A stretch of 64,000 nucleotides of DNA from Planctomycetota bacterium (GCA_022616055.1 JAKEFM010000091.1:1-64000), one strand, 5' to 3'. Counted from the first letter of the stretch, positions 38,431 through 48,323 are shown. Numbers and translations are program-made. The notes: a model not told the origin generated them from the letters alone.

Positions 38431-40082
38431 TGCCCCCCGGCAGCGGCGCTCTCCCCGAGAACCAGATGCGCGAGTTCCTCGGCGTCCTCGGGCGCCGGCG
38501 CGCCTGGTGGATCGTCCCCACGATCGGGGGGGTGATCGTCGGGATCGCGCTCGTCGCCCTCGTCCCGCGCAAGTACGTCGTCCACACGACGGTCGAGATC
38601 CTCTCGACCTACGCGGAGGAGCTCACCTCCCGCGGGAAGGAGACGACCGTCGACAAGGAGCTCGCCACCGTCACGAACGATCTCCGCTCCCACGCCCGCG
38701 TGCGCAAGGTCCTCGAGGAGGACATGCCGACCCCCGAGTTCGGGGTCCTCACCGAGACGGGGAAGCAGGCGAGGATCCAGGAGCTGATCCCCCGGATCGA
38801 GGTGGGCCTCGCCCCCAAGCCGCGGCCGGGGGGGGAGGTCGTGTACATCCACTTCCGGGACCACGACAAGTACTTCGCGGCGGACTTCGCGAACAAGCTG
38901 CGGGACCGCTGGATGCGGGAGACGAAGGACCGCGTCGTCGGGGAGGTGAGGGGGGAGCTGCAGCGCCACAACGACAAGCTCGCCGAGCGCGTGAAGGACT
39001 ACGAGAAGGCCGCCCGGAAGGTCCAGGACCACGTCCAGCGCCACAACCTCTCCCCCCAGCTCGCCTCCGGCACCGGGATCGCCCCGCGCGATCCCGTCGA
39101 GGAGGAGGCCGGGGCGCTCCGGAAGACCCTCGACTCGAAGGAGGACGAGCTCGCCACCGCGCAGCGCAACCTCGCCGTCGCTCAGAAGCAGTTCGACTCG
39201 ATCGAGCCGACGATCCTCGTCCCGCCTCCGCCCCCGCCGACCCTCACGGGACCGGCCGCCAACCCCAGGGTCGCGCAGCTGTTTCGCCTGATCGCGGAGG
39301 GGGACGCGAAGGTCGCGAACCTCAAGCCGGCGCACCCCATGTGGCAGCGCTGGCAGGAACTGAGGGGGCAGTACGAGCGGGAGCTGAAGGATCTGATCCC
39401 CGCCCCCGTCAAGCCGGCCCCCGGAAAGGCCGGCCCGATCCGGCAGCGCAATCCCCGCTACGAGGAGAAGGAGCTCGAGGTGAAGGGGCTCGAGACGAGG
39501 GTCGAGGGGCTCACGGCCGAGGTCGAGAAGTTCCGGGTGAAGGCGAAGGAGGCCTCCGATCGGGCGGCGGGGCGCCCGGCCCTCTACCACACGTGCCAGA
39601 TCCTCCAGGACGAGCGGGAGATGGCGGAGAAGGCGCGCGCGAAGGCCGACCAGGATCAGGAGGCGAGCCGGGCCCTCTACGAGAAGCTGCGCGACACCGA
39701 TCCCTTCGAGGTCACCCAGGCCGCCTTCCCGCCGATCCGCCCCACGGAGCCCGACCCCCTCGCCCTCTTCGCCGTCTCCCTCCTCGTCGGGGGAGGGCTC
39801 GGCCTCGCCGCCGCCGCCCTGCGCGAGTACGGGCGCACCTCCTACCGGACCCTCGAGGACGCCGCGCGCTCGCTCCCCGTCCCCGTCCTCGGGGCGGTCG
39901 CGTGGGTGCGGACGGAGATCGAGCGGCGCACGATCCGGCGCCGGAGGCTCGCGGCGACCTTCGCGACGTCGACGGCCGCCATCCTCCTGACGGCCCTCTT
40001 CGTCGCCTACTGGCAGAAGCCCGAGTTCCTCCCGAGCTCCGTGTCGACCTTCCTCGACTCGATCCGCCGCTCCCTGCGGTAG
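38430..40082 (+). CDS. Wzz/GumC-like polysaccharide chain-length and export protein
   Basis: 550 aa. An inner-membrane helix near residues 26-44 (WWIVPTIGGVIVGIALVAL), a Wzz periplasmic region with long coiled coils (about 170-260 and 370-450), a Pro-rich loop (VPPPPPPTL) and two C-terminal membrane helices (LALFAVSLLVGGGLGLAAAA; ATFATSTAAILLTALFVAY). There is no tyrosine-kinase domain. It probably bridges the inner membrane to the Wza-like lipoprotein, as XrtA-associated PCP proteins do. The start overlaps the previous stop (TGATG). Confidence 0.85.
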   Translation: MPPGSGALPENQMREFLGVLGRRRAWWIVPTIGGVIVGIALVALVPRKYVVHTTVEILSTYAEELTSRGKETTVDKELATVTNDLRSHARVRKVLEEDMPTPEFGVLTETGKQARIQELIPRIEVGLAPKPRPGGEVVYIHFRDHDKYFAADFANKLRDRWMRETKDRVVGEVRGELQRHNDKLAERVKDYEKAARKVQDHVQRHNLSPQLASGTGIAPRDPVEEEAGALRKTLDSKEDELATAQRNLAVAQKQFDSIEPTILVPPPPPPTLTGPAANPRVAQLFRLIAEGDAKVANLKPAHPMWQRWQELRGQYERELKDLIPAPVKPAPGKAGPIRQRNPRYEEKELEVKGLETRVEGLTAEVEKFRVKAKEASDRAAGRPALYHTCQILQDEREMAEKARAKADQDQEASRALYEKLRDTDPFEVTQAAFPPIRPTEPDPLALFAVSLLVGGGLGLAAAALREYGRTSYRTLEDAARSLPVPVLGAVAWVRTEIERRTIRRRRLAATFATSTAAILLTALFVAYWQKPEFLPSSVSTFLDSIRRSLR

Positions 40083-40103
40083 CGGGGAGGGAGGGGGCGC
40101 GGG

Positions 40104-41480
40104 ATGGGGCTGCGGGACGTCCTCGTCCTCGCCATCGTCTTCGGCTGCCTCCCCGCCGCCTTCCGCCGCCCCTACGTCGGCCTCCTCCTCTTCTCCTGGC
40201 TCGGCTACATGCGGGTCCAGGACCTCGCCTGGTCGATCGGGCACTGGCGGCTCTCCTTCCTCGTCGCCGCCGCCCTCTTCGGGGGGTTCTTCCTCTTCGA
40301 GTGGGGGAGGCGCCGGCTGTGGCTCCCGGACCTGCGCTGCCGGCTCATGCTCCTCCTCCTCGGCATCGTCGGCCTCTCGGCCCTCCTCGTCGCCGGGATG
40401 AACGGCTTCATCTTCGGCCAGTACGTCCAGTTCGCGAAGATCCTCGCCGTCGCGCTGATCACGACGAGCCTCGTCGACTCGAGGGGTCGGATGCGCGGGC
40501 TCCTCCTCGTGATCGGCCTCTCCCTCGGCTTCTTCGGGCTGAAGGGAGGGCTCTTCGTGGTCCTCCGGGGGGGGGAGATCCTGCGGGGCCCGGGGGGATT
40601 CATCCAGGACAACAACGACTTCTCCCTCGCCCTCGTCATGGCGATCCCCCTCCTCGTCTACGGGGCGCTGGGGGAGAAGGACCGGCGCCTGAGGTGGCTG
40701 ATGTGGGGGACCGCGGCGGGGTGCGTCGGGACGATCGCCCTCACCCACTCGCGCGGGGGCTTCCTCGCCCTCGCCGCCGCCGGCGCCGTCATGGTCTGGA
40801 ACTCGCGGCAGCGGATGCTCGGGATCGCGCTCGGCCTGGTCGCGTGCCTCGTCCTCCTCTTCTCCCTCCCCCAGTCGGTCTGGGAGCGCCTCTCCACGAT
40901 CAAGGAGTACCAGCTCGACAGCTCGGCGATGGCGCGCCTGAAGGCGTGGGGGATCGCGGCGCGGATGATCAAGGACCAGCCGGTCCTCGGCGTGGGCTTC
41001 TGGAACTTCCAGGTCGCCTACCCGCGCTACGACCCGGCGACGGCGCTCCTCGGCGTCCAGGAGGGGAGGTCGATCGTCGCCCACAACTCCTACCTCCAGA
41101 TCTGGGCCGAGTGCGGCACGCCCGCGATCCTCACCTACCTCCTCCTCTTCTTCGTCTCCTTCTTCGACCTGCGGCGCCTGAGGCGCACCTCCGACGCGGG
41201 GCTCCTCCCACCGTGGATCGGGCCGACGGCGCGCGCCTTCGAGGCGAGCCTCGCCGGCTTCATGGTCGGGGCGGTCTTCCTCAACCGGGCCCACTTCGAC
41301 CTCGCCTACCACCTCGTCGGGGCGGCGGTCGCCCTCTCGGCGATCGCCCGCGCCGAAGGGGCCGCGCAGGGCGCCCGGGCGCCCGCGCCCGGGTTCCCGG
41401 CGGCAGAGGTCCGCGCCGCCCCCCTCCGGCCCGTCTTCGGGGCGGCTCCGCCGAGGCCCCGGGGGAGCCCGACCTGGTGA
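40104..41480 (+). CDS. O-antigen-ligase-like protein, exosortase-system type
   Basis: 458 aa with about ten to twelve membrane helices. The start MGLRDVLVLAIVFGCLPAAF and early LLLFSWLGYMRVQDLAW closely recall the putative O-glycosylation ligase associated with exosortase A systems (PEP_O_lig type). A Wzy_C-like region contains THSRGGFLALA, VGFWNFQVAYPRY and AHNSYLQIWAECG, with the loop His and Arg expected in ligases and polymerases. It may polymerise EPS or transfer glycan to protein. It has a Pro/Ala-rich tail and a GTG coupling to the next gene. Confidence 0.82.
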   Translation: MGLRDVLVLAIVFGCLPAAFRRPYVGLLLFSWLGYMRVQDLAWSIGHWRLSFLVAAALFGGFFLFEWGRRRLWLPDLRCRLMLLLLGIVGLSALLVAGMNGFIFGQYVQFAKILAVALITTSLVDSRGRMRGLLLVIGLSLGFFGLKGGLFVVLRGGEILRGPGGFIQDNNDFSLALVMAIPLLVYGALGEKDRRLRWLMWGTAAGCVGTIALTHSRGGFLALAAAGAVMVWNSRQRMLGIALGLVACLVLLFSLPQSVWERLSTIKEYQLDSSAMARLKAWGIAARMIKDQPVLGVGFWNFQVAYPRYDPATALLGVQEGRSIVAHNSYLQIWAECGTPAILTYLLLFFVSFFDLRRLRRTSDAGLLPPWIGPTARAFEASLAGFMVGAVFLNRAHFDLAYHLVGAAVALSAIARAEGAAQGARAPAPGFPAAEVRAAPLRPVFGAAPPRPRGSPTW

Positions 41481-42574
41481 GGGAGGGGAAGGCTCTCGTC
41501 GTCGAGCTCGCCTCGAGCCTCGCCGCCGGCGGCGTCGAGCGCGTCGTCGCCGAGCTCGCACGGGGCCTCGACCGCCGCCGGTTCGAGACCGCCGTCGTGC
41601 TCTTCGATGGACTCGGACCCCTCGCGCAGGACCTCGAGTCGGCCGGCGTCCCGATGCGCCTCCTTCCGAGGAGGCCCGGGCTCGACGGGCGCTATCCCCT
41701 GCGGCTCGCCCGGGAACTGAAGTCCCTCGGGGCGGCCTGCCTCCACGCCCACAACTCGACGGCCCTCTTCTATGGCGCGATCGCCGCGCGACTCGCGAGG
41801 GTCCCCTGCGTCTACACGGAGCACGACCGCAGCCACCCCGACCGCCTCCGCGTCCGCCTCCTCCACCGCGCGCTCTCCCCCCTCCTCTCCCGGGCGGTCG
41901 CCGTCTCCGGCGCCCTGCAGGGCGCCCTCCTCCGTCACGAGGGGTTCGCCGCGAAGCGGCTGCGCGTCGTCCCGAACGGCGTCCCCTCCTGCGACCGGGT
42001 CCCGCGCGCGCAGGCGCGGGCGGCGCTCGGGATCGGGAACGGCGAGCGGAGCCTCCTCTGGGCGGGACACTTCACCGAAGTGAAGGACCCCGCCAACCTC
42101 CTCCTCGCCTTCGCCCGCGCCCGCGTCGGGGAGGCACGCCTCTATCTGGCGGGGGAGGGGCCCCTGCGTGGGGAGGCGGAGGGGATCGCCCGCCGGGAGG
42201 GGATCGCCGACCGGGTCGTCTTCCTCGGCGTGCGCCGGGACCTGCGCGACCTCTACACCGCCTTCGACCTCTTCGTCCTCTCCTCCCGCAGCGAGGGGCT
42301 CCCCCTATCGATCCTCGAGGCGATGTCGGCCGCCGTCCCGGTCGTCGCCACCGACGTCGGGGCCTGCTCGGAGGTGGTGGAGGGGAGCGGCTGCGGCCGG
42401 ACGGTCCCGCCCGGGGACCCCGCCGCCCTCGGCGCCGCGATCCGCGCGACCCTCGAGGACCCCTCGCTCGCCGCCGCGATGGGGGAGCGGGGCCGCCTCG
42501 CGCACCGCGCGCGCTACTCCCTCGAGGCGATGCTCCGCGGCTACGAGGCCGTCCTCGAGGAGGCGCTCGCCTGA
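41477..42574 (+). CDS. GT4 family glycosyltransferase
   Basis: A 365-aa GT-B enzyme. The N-terminal domain has the AAGGVERVVAELARGL loop and LHAHNSTALFYG. The C-terminal domain has VPNGVP, GHFTEVKDP, LYLAGEGPLRGE, and SSRSEGLPLSILEAMSAAVPVVATDVG with the E-x7-E donor-sugar motif. It adds a sugar from a nucleotide donor to the lipid-linked glycan on the cytoplasmic face. Coupled to both neighbours (GTGA and TGATG). Confidence 0.9.
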   Translation: MREGKALVVELASSLAAGGVERVVAELARGLDRRRFETAVVLFDGLGPLAQDLESAGVPMRLLPRRPGLDGRYPLRLARELKSLGAACLHAHNSTALFYGAIAARLARVPCVYTEHDRSHPDRLRVRLLHRALSPLLSRAVAVSGALQGALLRHEGFAAKRLRVVPNGVPSCDRVPRAQARAALGIGNGERSLLWAGHFTEVKDPANLLLAFARARVGEARLYLAGEGPLRGEAEGIARREGIADRVVFLGVRRDLRDLYTAFDLFVLSSRSEGLPLSILEAMSAAVPVVATDVGACSEVVEGSGCGRTVPPGDPAALGAAIRATLEDPSLAAAMGERGRLAHRARYSLEAMLRGYEAVLEEALA

Positions 42575-44454
42575 TGTGCGGGATCGCCGGGTCCTTCGCG
42601 GTGCGCGGGGGCGCCCCCCTCGCCGAGGTCGGGCTGCGGGCGATGGTGGGGAGCCTGCGCCACCGCGGGCCCGACTCGGAGGGGTTCTTCCGCGAGGGTC
42701 CCGCCGCGCTCGGCTACCGCCGCCTCGCGATCCTCGACCTCGCCGGGGGGAACCAGCCGATCTTCAACGAGGACGGCTCGGTCGCCGTCTTCCAGAACGG
42801 GGAGATCTACAACTTCGCGGAGCTGCGCGCGGAGCTCGAGGGGAAGGGGCACGCGTTCAAGACGGCCTCCGACACGGAGGTGATCGCCCACCTCTACGAG
42901 GAGGAGGGGGAGGACTTCCCCCGCCGCCTCCGCGGGATGTTCGCGGTCGCCTTGCTCGACCGCCCGCGCCGACGCCTCCTCCTCGCGCGCGACCGGCTCG
43001 GCAAGAAGCCCCTCTACTACGCCGACCTCCCCGGCCTCTTCCTCTACGGCTCGGAGCTGAAGTCGCTCCTCGCCGTCCCCGCCTTCCCGCGGGCGCTCGA
43101 CCAGACGGCGCTGCTCGACTACTTCACCTACCGCGCGGTCCCCTCGCCGAAGTCGATCTTCGCCGCCGCCCGCAAGCTCCCCCCGGGCCACCTCCTCGTC
43201 GTCGAGGAGCGGGGTCCCGGGGCGCCGCGGCCGTACTGGCGGCTCTCCTTCGCGGAGCCCTTCGACGATCCTCCCGAGCGCCTCGCCGAGCGCCTGCGGG
43301 GGCTTCTCGAGGAGAGCGTCCGCCTCCGCCTCGTCTCGGACGTCCCCCTCGGCGCATTCCTCTCGGGCGGGATCGACTCGGCCGCCGTCGTCGCGGCGAT
43401 GGCCCGCGCCGGCGGGGAGGTGCAGACCTGCACGGTCGGGTTCGACGACCCCCGCCACGACGAGAGGGAGGCGGCGCGCGAGACGGCGGCGGCGCTCAAG
43501 ACCTCCCACCGCGAGGAGGTCGTCCCCCTCGACCCCGCCGCCGCCCTCGAGCGGCTCGCGCTCCACTTCGACGAGCCCTTCTCCGACGCCTCCGCCGTGC
43601 CGACCTGGGCGGTCTCGGCCGTCGCCCGCCGGACGGTGACCGTCGCCCTCTCCGGGGACGGCGGGGACGAGAACTTCGCGGGCTACCGCCGCTACGTCTA
43701 CGACCGGCTGGAGGGGCGGCTGCGCAAGGTTCTCCCGGCGCCCCTGCGGGCGTTCGTCGCCACCCTCGCCGCCGCCTACCCGAAGGGGGACTGGATGCCG
43801 CGCCCCCTGCGGGCGAAGACGCTCCTCCGGAACGTCGCGGACGACCCGCTGCGCGCCTACTTCCGCAGCGTCCGCGCGAACGATCCCGACGCCGTCCGCA
43901 AGCTCCTCGGGGGGGACCTGCGCGAGCGGCTGCGCGGCTACGACCCCTTCGGCCTCCTCGCGGACGCCCACGCGCAGGCCGACGCGCCCGATCCCCTCGG
44001 GAAGATCCTCCAGACCGACCTCGCGACCTACCTCCCCGACGACATCCTCGCGAAGGTCGACCGCGCGAGCATGGCCGTCTCCCTCGAGGTGCGCTGCCCG
44101 CTCCTCGACCACAAGTTCGTCGAGTTCGCCGCGCGCATCCCCTCGGCATGGAAGATCCGGCACGGGCGGGGGAAGTGGATCCTGCGCCGGGCGGTGGAGG
44201 GTCTCGTCCCGCCGGAGGCGCTGCGGCGCCGCAAGCACGGCTTCGACGTGCCGCTGCGCTCCTGGACCCGCGGGGTGCTCCGGGGGGCGATCGAGGAGGC
44301 CCAGCGCGAGGCGCCCGCCGGCCTCTACGACCGCTCCGCGCTCTCCGCCGCCTGGAAGGGCCACCTCGCGGGGACCGCCGATCGCTCCGAGCTCTTCTGG
44401 GCGGTCCTCTTCCTCCACAGATGGCGGCGGGCCCACTCGATCCCGTTTCCCTAG
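42574..44454 (+). CDS. Asparagine-synthase-like amidotransferase, XrtA-associated type
   Basis: 626 aa. Cys2 (MCGIAGSF) is the class II glutaminase nucleophile, with RHRGPDSEG, RLAILDL and QNGEIYNF in the glutaminase half. The synthetase half has the PP-loop LSGGIDSAAVVA, VALSGDGGDENFAGY and ILAKVDRASMAVSLEVRCP. Such proteins (amidotransferase 1) are constant members of XrtA polysaccharide loci and probably amidate a glycan sugar acid rather than free aspartate. That fits the UDP-sugar dehydrogenase in the same operon. Confidence 0.9.
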   Translation: MCGIAGSFAVRGGAPLAEVGLRAMVGSLRHRGPDSEGFFREGPAALGYRRLAILDLAGGNQPIFNEDGSVAVFQNGEIYNFAELRAELEGKGHAFKTASDTEVIAHLYEEEGEDFPRRLRGMFAVALLDRPRRRLLLARDRLGKKPLYYADLPGLFLYGSELKSLLAVPAFPRALDQTALLDYFTYRAVPSPKSIFAAARKLPPGHLLVVEERGPGAPRPYWRLSFAEPFDDPPERLAERLRGLLEESVRLRLVSDVPLGAFLSGGIDSAAVVAAMARAGGEVQTCTVGFDDPRHDEREAARETAAALKTSHREEVVPLDPAAALERLALHFDEPFSDASAVPTWAVSAVARRTVTVALSGDGGDENFAGYRRYVYDRLEGRLRKVLPAPLRAFVATLAAAYPKGDWMPRPLRAKTLLRNVADDPLRAYFRSVRANDPDAVRKLLGGDLRERLRGYDPFGLLADAHAQADAPDPLGKILQTDLATYLPDDILAKVDRASMAVSLEVRCPLLDHKFVEFAARIPSAWKIRHGRGKWILRRAVEGLVPPEALRRRKHGFDVPLRSWTRGVLRGAIEEAQREAPAGLYDRSALSAAWKGHLAGTADRSELFWAVLFLHRWRRAHSIPFP

Positions 44455-44455
44455 C

Positions 44456-45667
44456 GTGCGCTTCACGACCTTCACCTCCCTCTTCCCGAACGCGGCGTTC
44501 CCGGCCTTGGGCGCCTTCGTCCGGGAGCGCCTGCGCGCGGTCCTGCGCCGCGGCGGCGGGGAGGCGAGCGTCGTCGCCCCGGTCCCCTGGTTCCCGCCGG
44601 TCTCCGGCTTCGGGAGCTGGTCGAGGTGGGGGAGCGTCCCCGCGGTCGAGAAGGACGGAGGGATCGACGTCCACCATCCGCGGTTCCCGCTCCTCCCGCG
44701 CGTCTCCGAGCGCTTCCACCCCCTCCTCCTCGAGGCGGGGGCGCGCCGGACGGTCCGCCGCGTGGCCGGCGGATCGGGCCTCCTCGACGCGCATGTCCTC
44801 TACCCCGACGGCGTCGCCGCGGTCCGGCTCGGGACGAGGCTTCGGCTCCCCGTCGTCGTCACCGCCCGGGGATCGGACGTCAACCGGCTCCCCGAGATCC
44901 CCTCGGGCGTCCAGAAGGTCCGTCGCTGCCTCGCCGGGGCCGCGGCCGTCGTGGCCGTCTCCGAGAGCCTGCGCCGGCGGCTCGCCGCGCAGACCGGATT
45001 CCCGGAGGAGCGGGTCCTCGTCGTGCGCAACGGCGTCGACCGGGGCCGGTTCGCCCCCGGAGACCGGGTCCGGGCCCGCCGGCACCTGGGCCTCCCCGTG
45101 GACGGGCGGATCCTCCTCGCCGCCGCCCGCCTCGCCCCGGGAAAGAGGTTCGACCTTCTGCTCGGAGCCCTCGCGCTCCTCCCGAAGTCCCTCCCCCGTC
45201 CGCTCCTCGCATGCGTCGGCGACGGGCCCGACCGCCGCGGCCTCGAGCGTCGCTCCCTGGAGCTGGGCCTCGCCGGCGTCGTCCACTTCGCCGGTGAAAA
45301 GGCCCCCGAGGAGATGCCCGAGTGGTACCGGGCCGCGGACGCCTTCGTCCTCGCCTCCGATCGGGAGGGCCACCCCAACGTCCTCCTCGAGGCGCTCGCG
45401 AGCGGCCTGCCGGTCGTCGCCTCCTCGGTCGGCGGGGTCCCGGAGACGATCGATTCGACCGTCGGGATCCTCGTCCCCGAGAACACGGCGGAGGCCTTCG
45501 CCGGGGCGATCGGGGAGGTCTTCCGCGGGCGGTTCACCCCCTCGGCGATCGAGCGGCGCGCCGCGGAGTTCTCCTGGGACGCCGTGGGGGACCGGCTCGC
45601 CGCCCTCTTCGAGCGGGTCGCGGCGGAGGGGGCGAGGGGGGGGGAGGGATCGAGGGGACGGCCGTGA
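44456..45667 (+). CDS. GT4 family glycosyltransferase
   Basis: A 403-aa GT-B enzyme. The start MRFTTFTSLFPNAAFPALG is typical of GTs in exosortase loci. The middle has VVVTARGSDVNRLP, then VVRNGVDRGRF, AARLAPGKRFDLLLGAL, ACVGDGPDRRGLE and ASDREGHPNVLLEALASG with the E-x7-E donor motif. GTG start one base after the amidotransferase stop. The acceptor and sugar are unknown. Confidence 0.9.
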   Translation: MRFTTFTSLFPNAAFPALGAFVRERLRAVLRRGGGEASVVAPVPWFPPVSGFGSWSRWGSVPAVEKDGGIDVHHPRFPLLPRVSERFHPLLLEAGARRTVRRVAGGSGLLDAHVLYPDGVAAVRLGTRLRLPVVVTARGSDVNRLPEIPSGVQKVRRCLAGAAAVVAVSESLRRRLAAQTGFPEERVLVVRNGVDRGRFAPGDRVRARRHLGLPVDGRILLAAARLAPGKRFDLLLGALALLPKSLPRPLLACVGDGPDRRGLERRSLELGLAGVVHFAGEKAPEEMPEWYRAADAFVLASDREGHPNVLLEALASGLPVVASSVGGVPETIDSTVGILVPENTAEAFAGAIGEVFRGRFTPSAIERRAAEFSWDAVGDRLAALFERVAAEGARGGEGSRGRP

Positions 45668-46851
45668 GGATCCTCTACGCGCACCGGACCCGGGCGCGCG
45701 ACGGCTCGGCCGTCCACATCCGCGGCCTCGTCGAGGCTCTGCGCTCCCGCGGGCACGAGGTCCGCGAGGTCGGCCCTCCGATCCGCGCGGGAGGAGGCTC
45801 CTCCCGCGAACGGCCCGGGTGGCTCCTGCGCGCCGTCCGCGAGGCGGCGGAGTACGCCTACACCCCGTTCGGGACCTGGCGCCTCGCGCGGGCGGCGCGG
45901 GCGTTCCGCCCCGATCTCCTCTACCAGCGCTACGCCTTCGCCGACGCCTCGGGGGTCCGCGTCGCCGAGCGACGCGGCTTGCCGATTTGTCTCGAGGTGA
46001 ACGCCCCCCTCGCACGCGAGATCCACCGCACCCGGGGCCTCCTCTTTCCCGGCCTGGCGAGACGCCTCGAGCGCTCGATTCTCACCCGGGCCTCCCGGAT
46101 CGCCGCCGTCTCGGGGGTCCTGCGCGACGAGCTGGCTGGCGAGGGGGTCGACCCCTCCCGGATCCTCGTCACCCCGAACGGCGCCGACCTCTCCCGGTTC
46201 CGCCCCGACCTCGACGGGACGGAGGTCCGCCGGCGGCACTCCCTCCCCGAGGGCCGGGTCCTCGGCTTCGTCGGATACCTCCGGGAATGGCACCGCCTCG
46301 ACCTCGTCCTCGAGGCGATGGCCGCGCCTCGCCTCCGGGAGGCCCGTCTCCTCGTCGTCGGGGACGGGCCGGCGCGTGGGCCCCTCGAGGGGAGGGCGAG
46401 GTCCGCGGGCCTCTCCGATCGCGTCCGGTTCACGGGGGAGGTCGCTCACGCGGAGATCCCGCTCCACATCGCGGCGTTCGACGTCGCGCTCCTCCCCGCG
46501 ATCAACGCCTACGCCTCCCCGCTCAAGCTCTTCGAGTACCTGGCCTGTGGAAAAGCGGTCGTCGCGCCGAAACAGGGGAACCTCGAGGAAGTCGTGCGCG
46601 ACGGGAAGGAAGCCCTCCTCTTCTCCCCGGGCGACGCCCGCGCCCTCGGGGAGGCCGCCGCGGGCCTCCTCGAGCGGCCGCAGGCGCGCGCGGCCCTCGG
46701 CCACGCCGGGAGGGAGCGCCTCCTCGCCGGGAAGTTCACCTGGGAGGGGAACGCGCAGCGCCTGGAGGAGGCGGTCGTCCCCCTCCTCGGCCGCCCGCTG
46801 CCGCGGGGGACGACGGCCCCGGTCCTCGGAGGGGAGGTCGGGGGGCGATGA
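45664..46851 (+). CDS. GT4 family glycosyltransferase
   Basis: A 395-aa GT-B enzyme: VRILYAHRTRARDGSAVHIR at the start, RPDLLYQRYAFAD, LEVNAPLA, VTPNGADLSRFRPD, FVGYLREWHRLDLVLEAM, LLVVGDGPARGPLE, and INAYASPLKLFEYLACGKAVVAP holding the donor-binding acidic residues. GTG start overlapping the previous stop. Its stop overlaps the exosortase ATG. Confidence 0.9.
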   Translation: MRILYAHRTRARDGSAVHIRGLVEALRSRGHEVREVGPPIRAGGGSSRERPGWLLRAVREAAEYAYTPFGTWRLARAARAFRPDLLYQRYAFADASGVRVAERRGLPICLEVNAPLAREIHRTRGLLFPGLARRLERSILTRASRIAAVSGVLRDELAGEGVDPSRILVTPNGADLSRFRPDLDGTEVRRRHSLPEGRVLGFVGYLREWHRLDLVLEAMAAPRLREARLLVVGDGPARGPLEGRARSAGLSDRVRFTGEVAHAEIPLHIAAFDVALLPAINAYASPLKLFEYLACGKAVVAPKQGNLEEVVRDGKEALLFSPGDARALGEAAAGLLERPQARAALGHAGRERLLAGKFTWEGNAQRLEEAVVPLLGRPLPRGTTAPVLGGEVGGR

Positions 46852-48323
46852 AGTGGATCCTCCCGCGCCTCTGGGCGGGTCTCCTCGCGGGAGCCTACGC
46901 TCCGACCCTCTACTGGCTCTTCGACCGCTGGCTCGCCGCCGACTCTCCCTACGCGCACGGGCCGGTCGTCGCCGCGGCGGCGGGCTTCCTCGCCGCCCGG
47001 CGCATCCGCGAGGCCCCTCCCGAGCCGCGCGGGAAGGCCGCTCTTCCCCTCCTCGCGGCGGGGCTCTTCCTCCACCTCGTCGGCCTCCTCGGGCGCGTCG
47101 ACTCGATCAGCGGCTTCTCCCTCCTCCTCGTCCTCCCCGGGCTCGCCGGCTCCCTCCGCGGGCGCGCGGCGCTTCGGGGGAGCCTCCCTCCTCTCCTCTT
47201 CCTCGTCTTCGCGATCCCGATCCCGATCAAGTTCGTCTCCGACCTCTCCTTCCACCTGAAGGAGGCCTCCGCCGCCGCGGCGGTCGTCGCGGCGAACCTC
47301 CTCGGCCTCGGCGTGCAGCGCTCGGGCCCGTGGCTCCGGCTCCCCGGGGGGACGACCCTCGCGGTGGGGGACGCGTGCAGCGGGCTGCGCTCGCTCCTCG
47401 CCTTCGGGACCCTCGCCTACGCCTACGGATTCCTCTTCGCGCGCCGCCGGTTCCTCCCGGCCCTCGGCGTCCTCCTCCTCTCGGCCCCCCTCTCCTTCCT
47501 CGCGAACGCCGTCCGGCTCCTCGGGATCCTCCTCTACGCCCGCTCCTTCGGCACGCGGCACCTGGAGGGATTCGCGCATGAGGCGGCGGCCCTCCCGCTC
47601 TACCTCGGGGCCTTCGCGCTCCTCGTCGTCCTCGACCGGCGGCTCTTCGGCTCCACCGTCCCGCCTCCGGCCCCCGCTCCGACGAGCGACGCCTCCCCGC
47701 CACGCCGCGCGCCCGCGCTCTCCCTCCTCGCGGTCGCCTCCACGCTCGCGATCCTGCTCCAGCTCTCCCGCGGGAGCCCGCCGCCCGCCCTCACCCCCCT
47801 CGAGGCGACCGTCCCGCGCGCCCTGGCGGGGTGGAATGCCCGCGACCTCGAGGTGACGGAGCGGATGATCACCTTCCTCGAGACCCGCGACGTGGTCTAC
47901 CGCCGCTACGAGAAAGAGGAGGAGCCGCCCGTCACCGTGGCTCTCATCCGCGGCGCGGGTCGCCGCAAGGCCGCGCACCCTCCGGAGGTCTGCTATGCCG
48001 GGTCGGGCTTCGACATCCTCGACCGAGGGAGCCTCCACCTCGCGGACGGGAACTTCGACCTCGAGGCGCGCACCCTCTCGGCGACCGGACCCGGAGGAAG
48101 GCTCCTCTGCGCCTACTACTATCTCAGCGGCCGCCGGGCCACGGCCTCCTACCTGCGCCACCAGTGGGACTTCCTCCTCGACGCCTTCTCGGGCGGAGGG
48201 GGGAGGAGCCTCCTCGTCCGCCTCGACACATTCGTCGAGAGAGGGGAGACGGAGGAGTCCGCGCGGGAACGGCTCCGCGCCCTCGGGGGGGAGCTCCTCC
48301 CGATCCTGCTCCCTCGGCCTTGA
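46848..48323 (+). CDS. Exosortase fused to an EpsI domain (XrtA-like)
   Basis: 491 aa. Residues 1-270 form an eight-helix exosortase, a membrane transpeptidase that cuts PEP-CTERM sorting signals. The proposed catalytic Cys177 (GDACSGLRS), Arg223 (NAVRLLGI) and His244 (HEAAALP) are all present. Residues about 285-491 form an EpsI/DUF3485-like periplasmic domain (LAGWNARDLEVTERMITFL, HPPEVCYAGSGFD, YYYLSGRRATASYLRHQWD). The fusion is known in exosortase A-type systems. No PEP-CTERM substrate lies in this window. Coupled to GT4 upstream and to the deacetylase downstream. Confidence 0.93.
   Translation: MKWILPRLWAGLLAGAYAPTLYWLFDRWLAADSPYAHGPVVAAAAGFLAARRIREAPPEPRGKAALPLLAAGLFLHLVGLLGRVDSISGFSLLLVLPGLAGSLRGRAALRGSLPPLLFLVFAIPIPIKFVSDLSFHLKEASAAAAVVAANLLGLGVQRSGPWLRLPGGTTLAVGDACSGLRSLLAFGTLAYAYGFLFARRRFLPALGVLLLSAPLSFLANAVRLLGILLYARSFGTRHLEGFAHEAAALPLYLGAFALLVVLDRRLFGSTVPPPAPAPTSDASPPRRAPALSLLAVASTLAILLQLSRGSPPPALTPLEATVPRALAGWNARDLEVTERMITFLETRDVVYRRYEKEEEPPVTVALIRGAGRRKAAHPPEVCYAGSGFDILDRGSLHLADGNFDLEARTLSATGPGGRLLCAYYYLSGRRATASYLRHQWDFLLDAFSGGGGRSLLVRLDTFVERGETEESARERLRALGGELLPILLPRP

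Noticed and set aside
38421-41561. A 1046-codon open frame on the minus strand
   Set aside because: Antisense to the Wzz-like and ligase genes. Acidic low-complexity text only.
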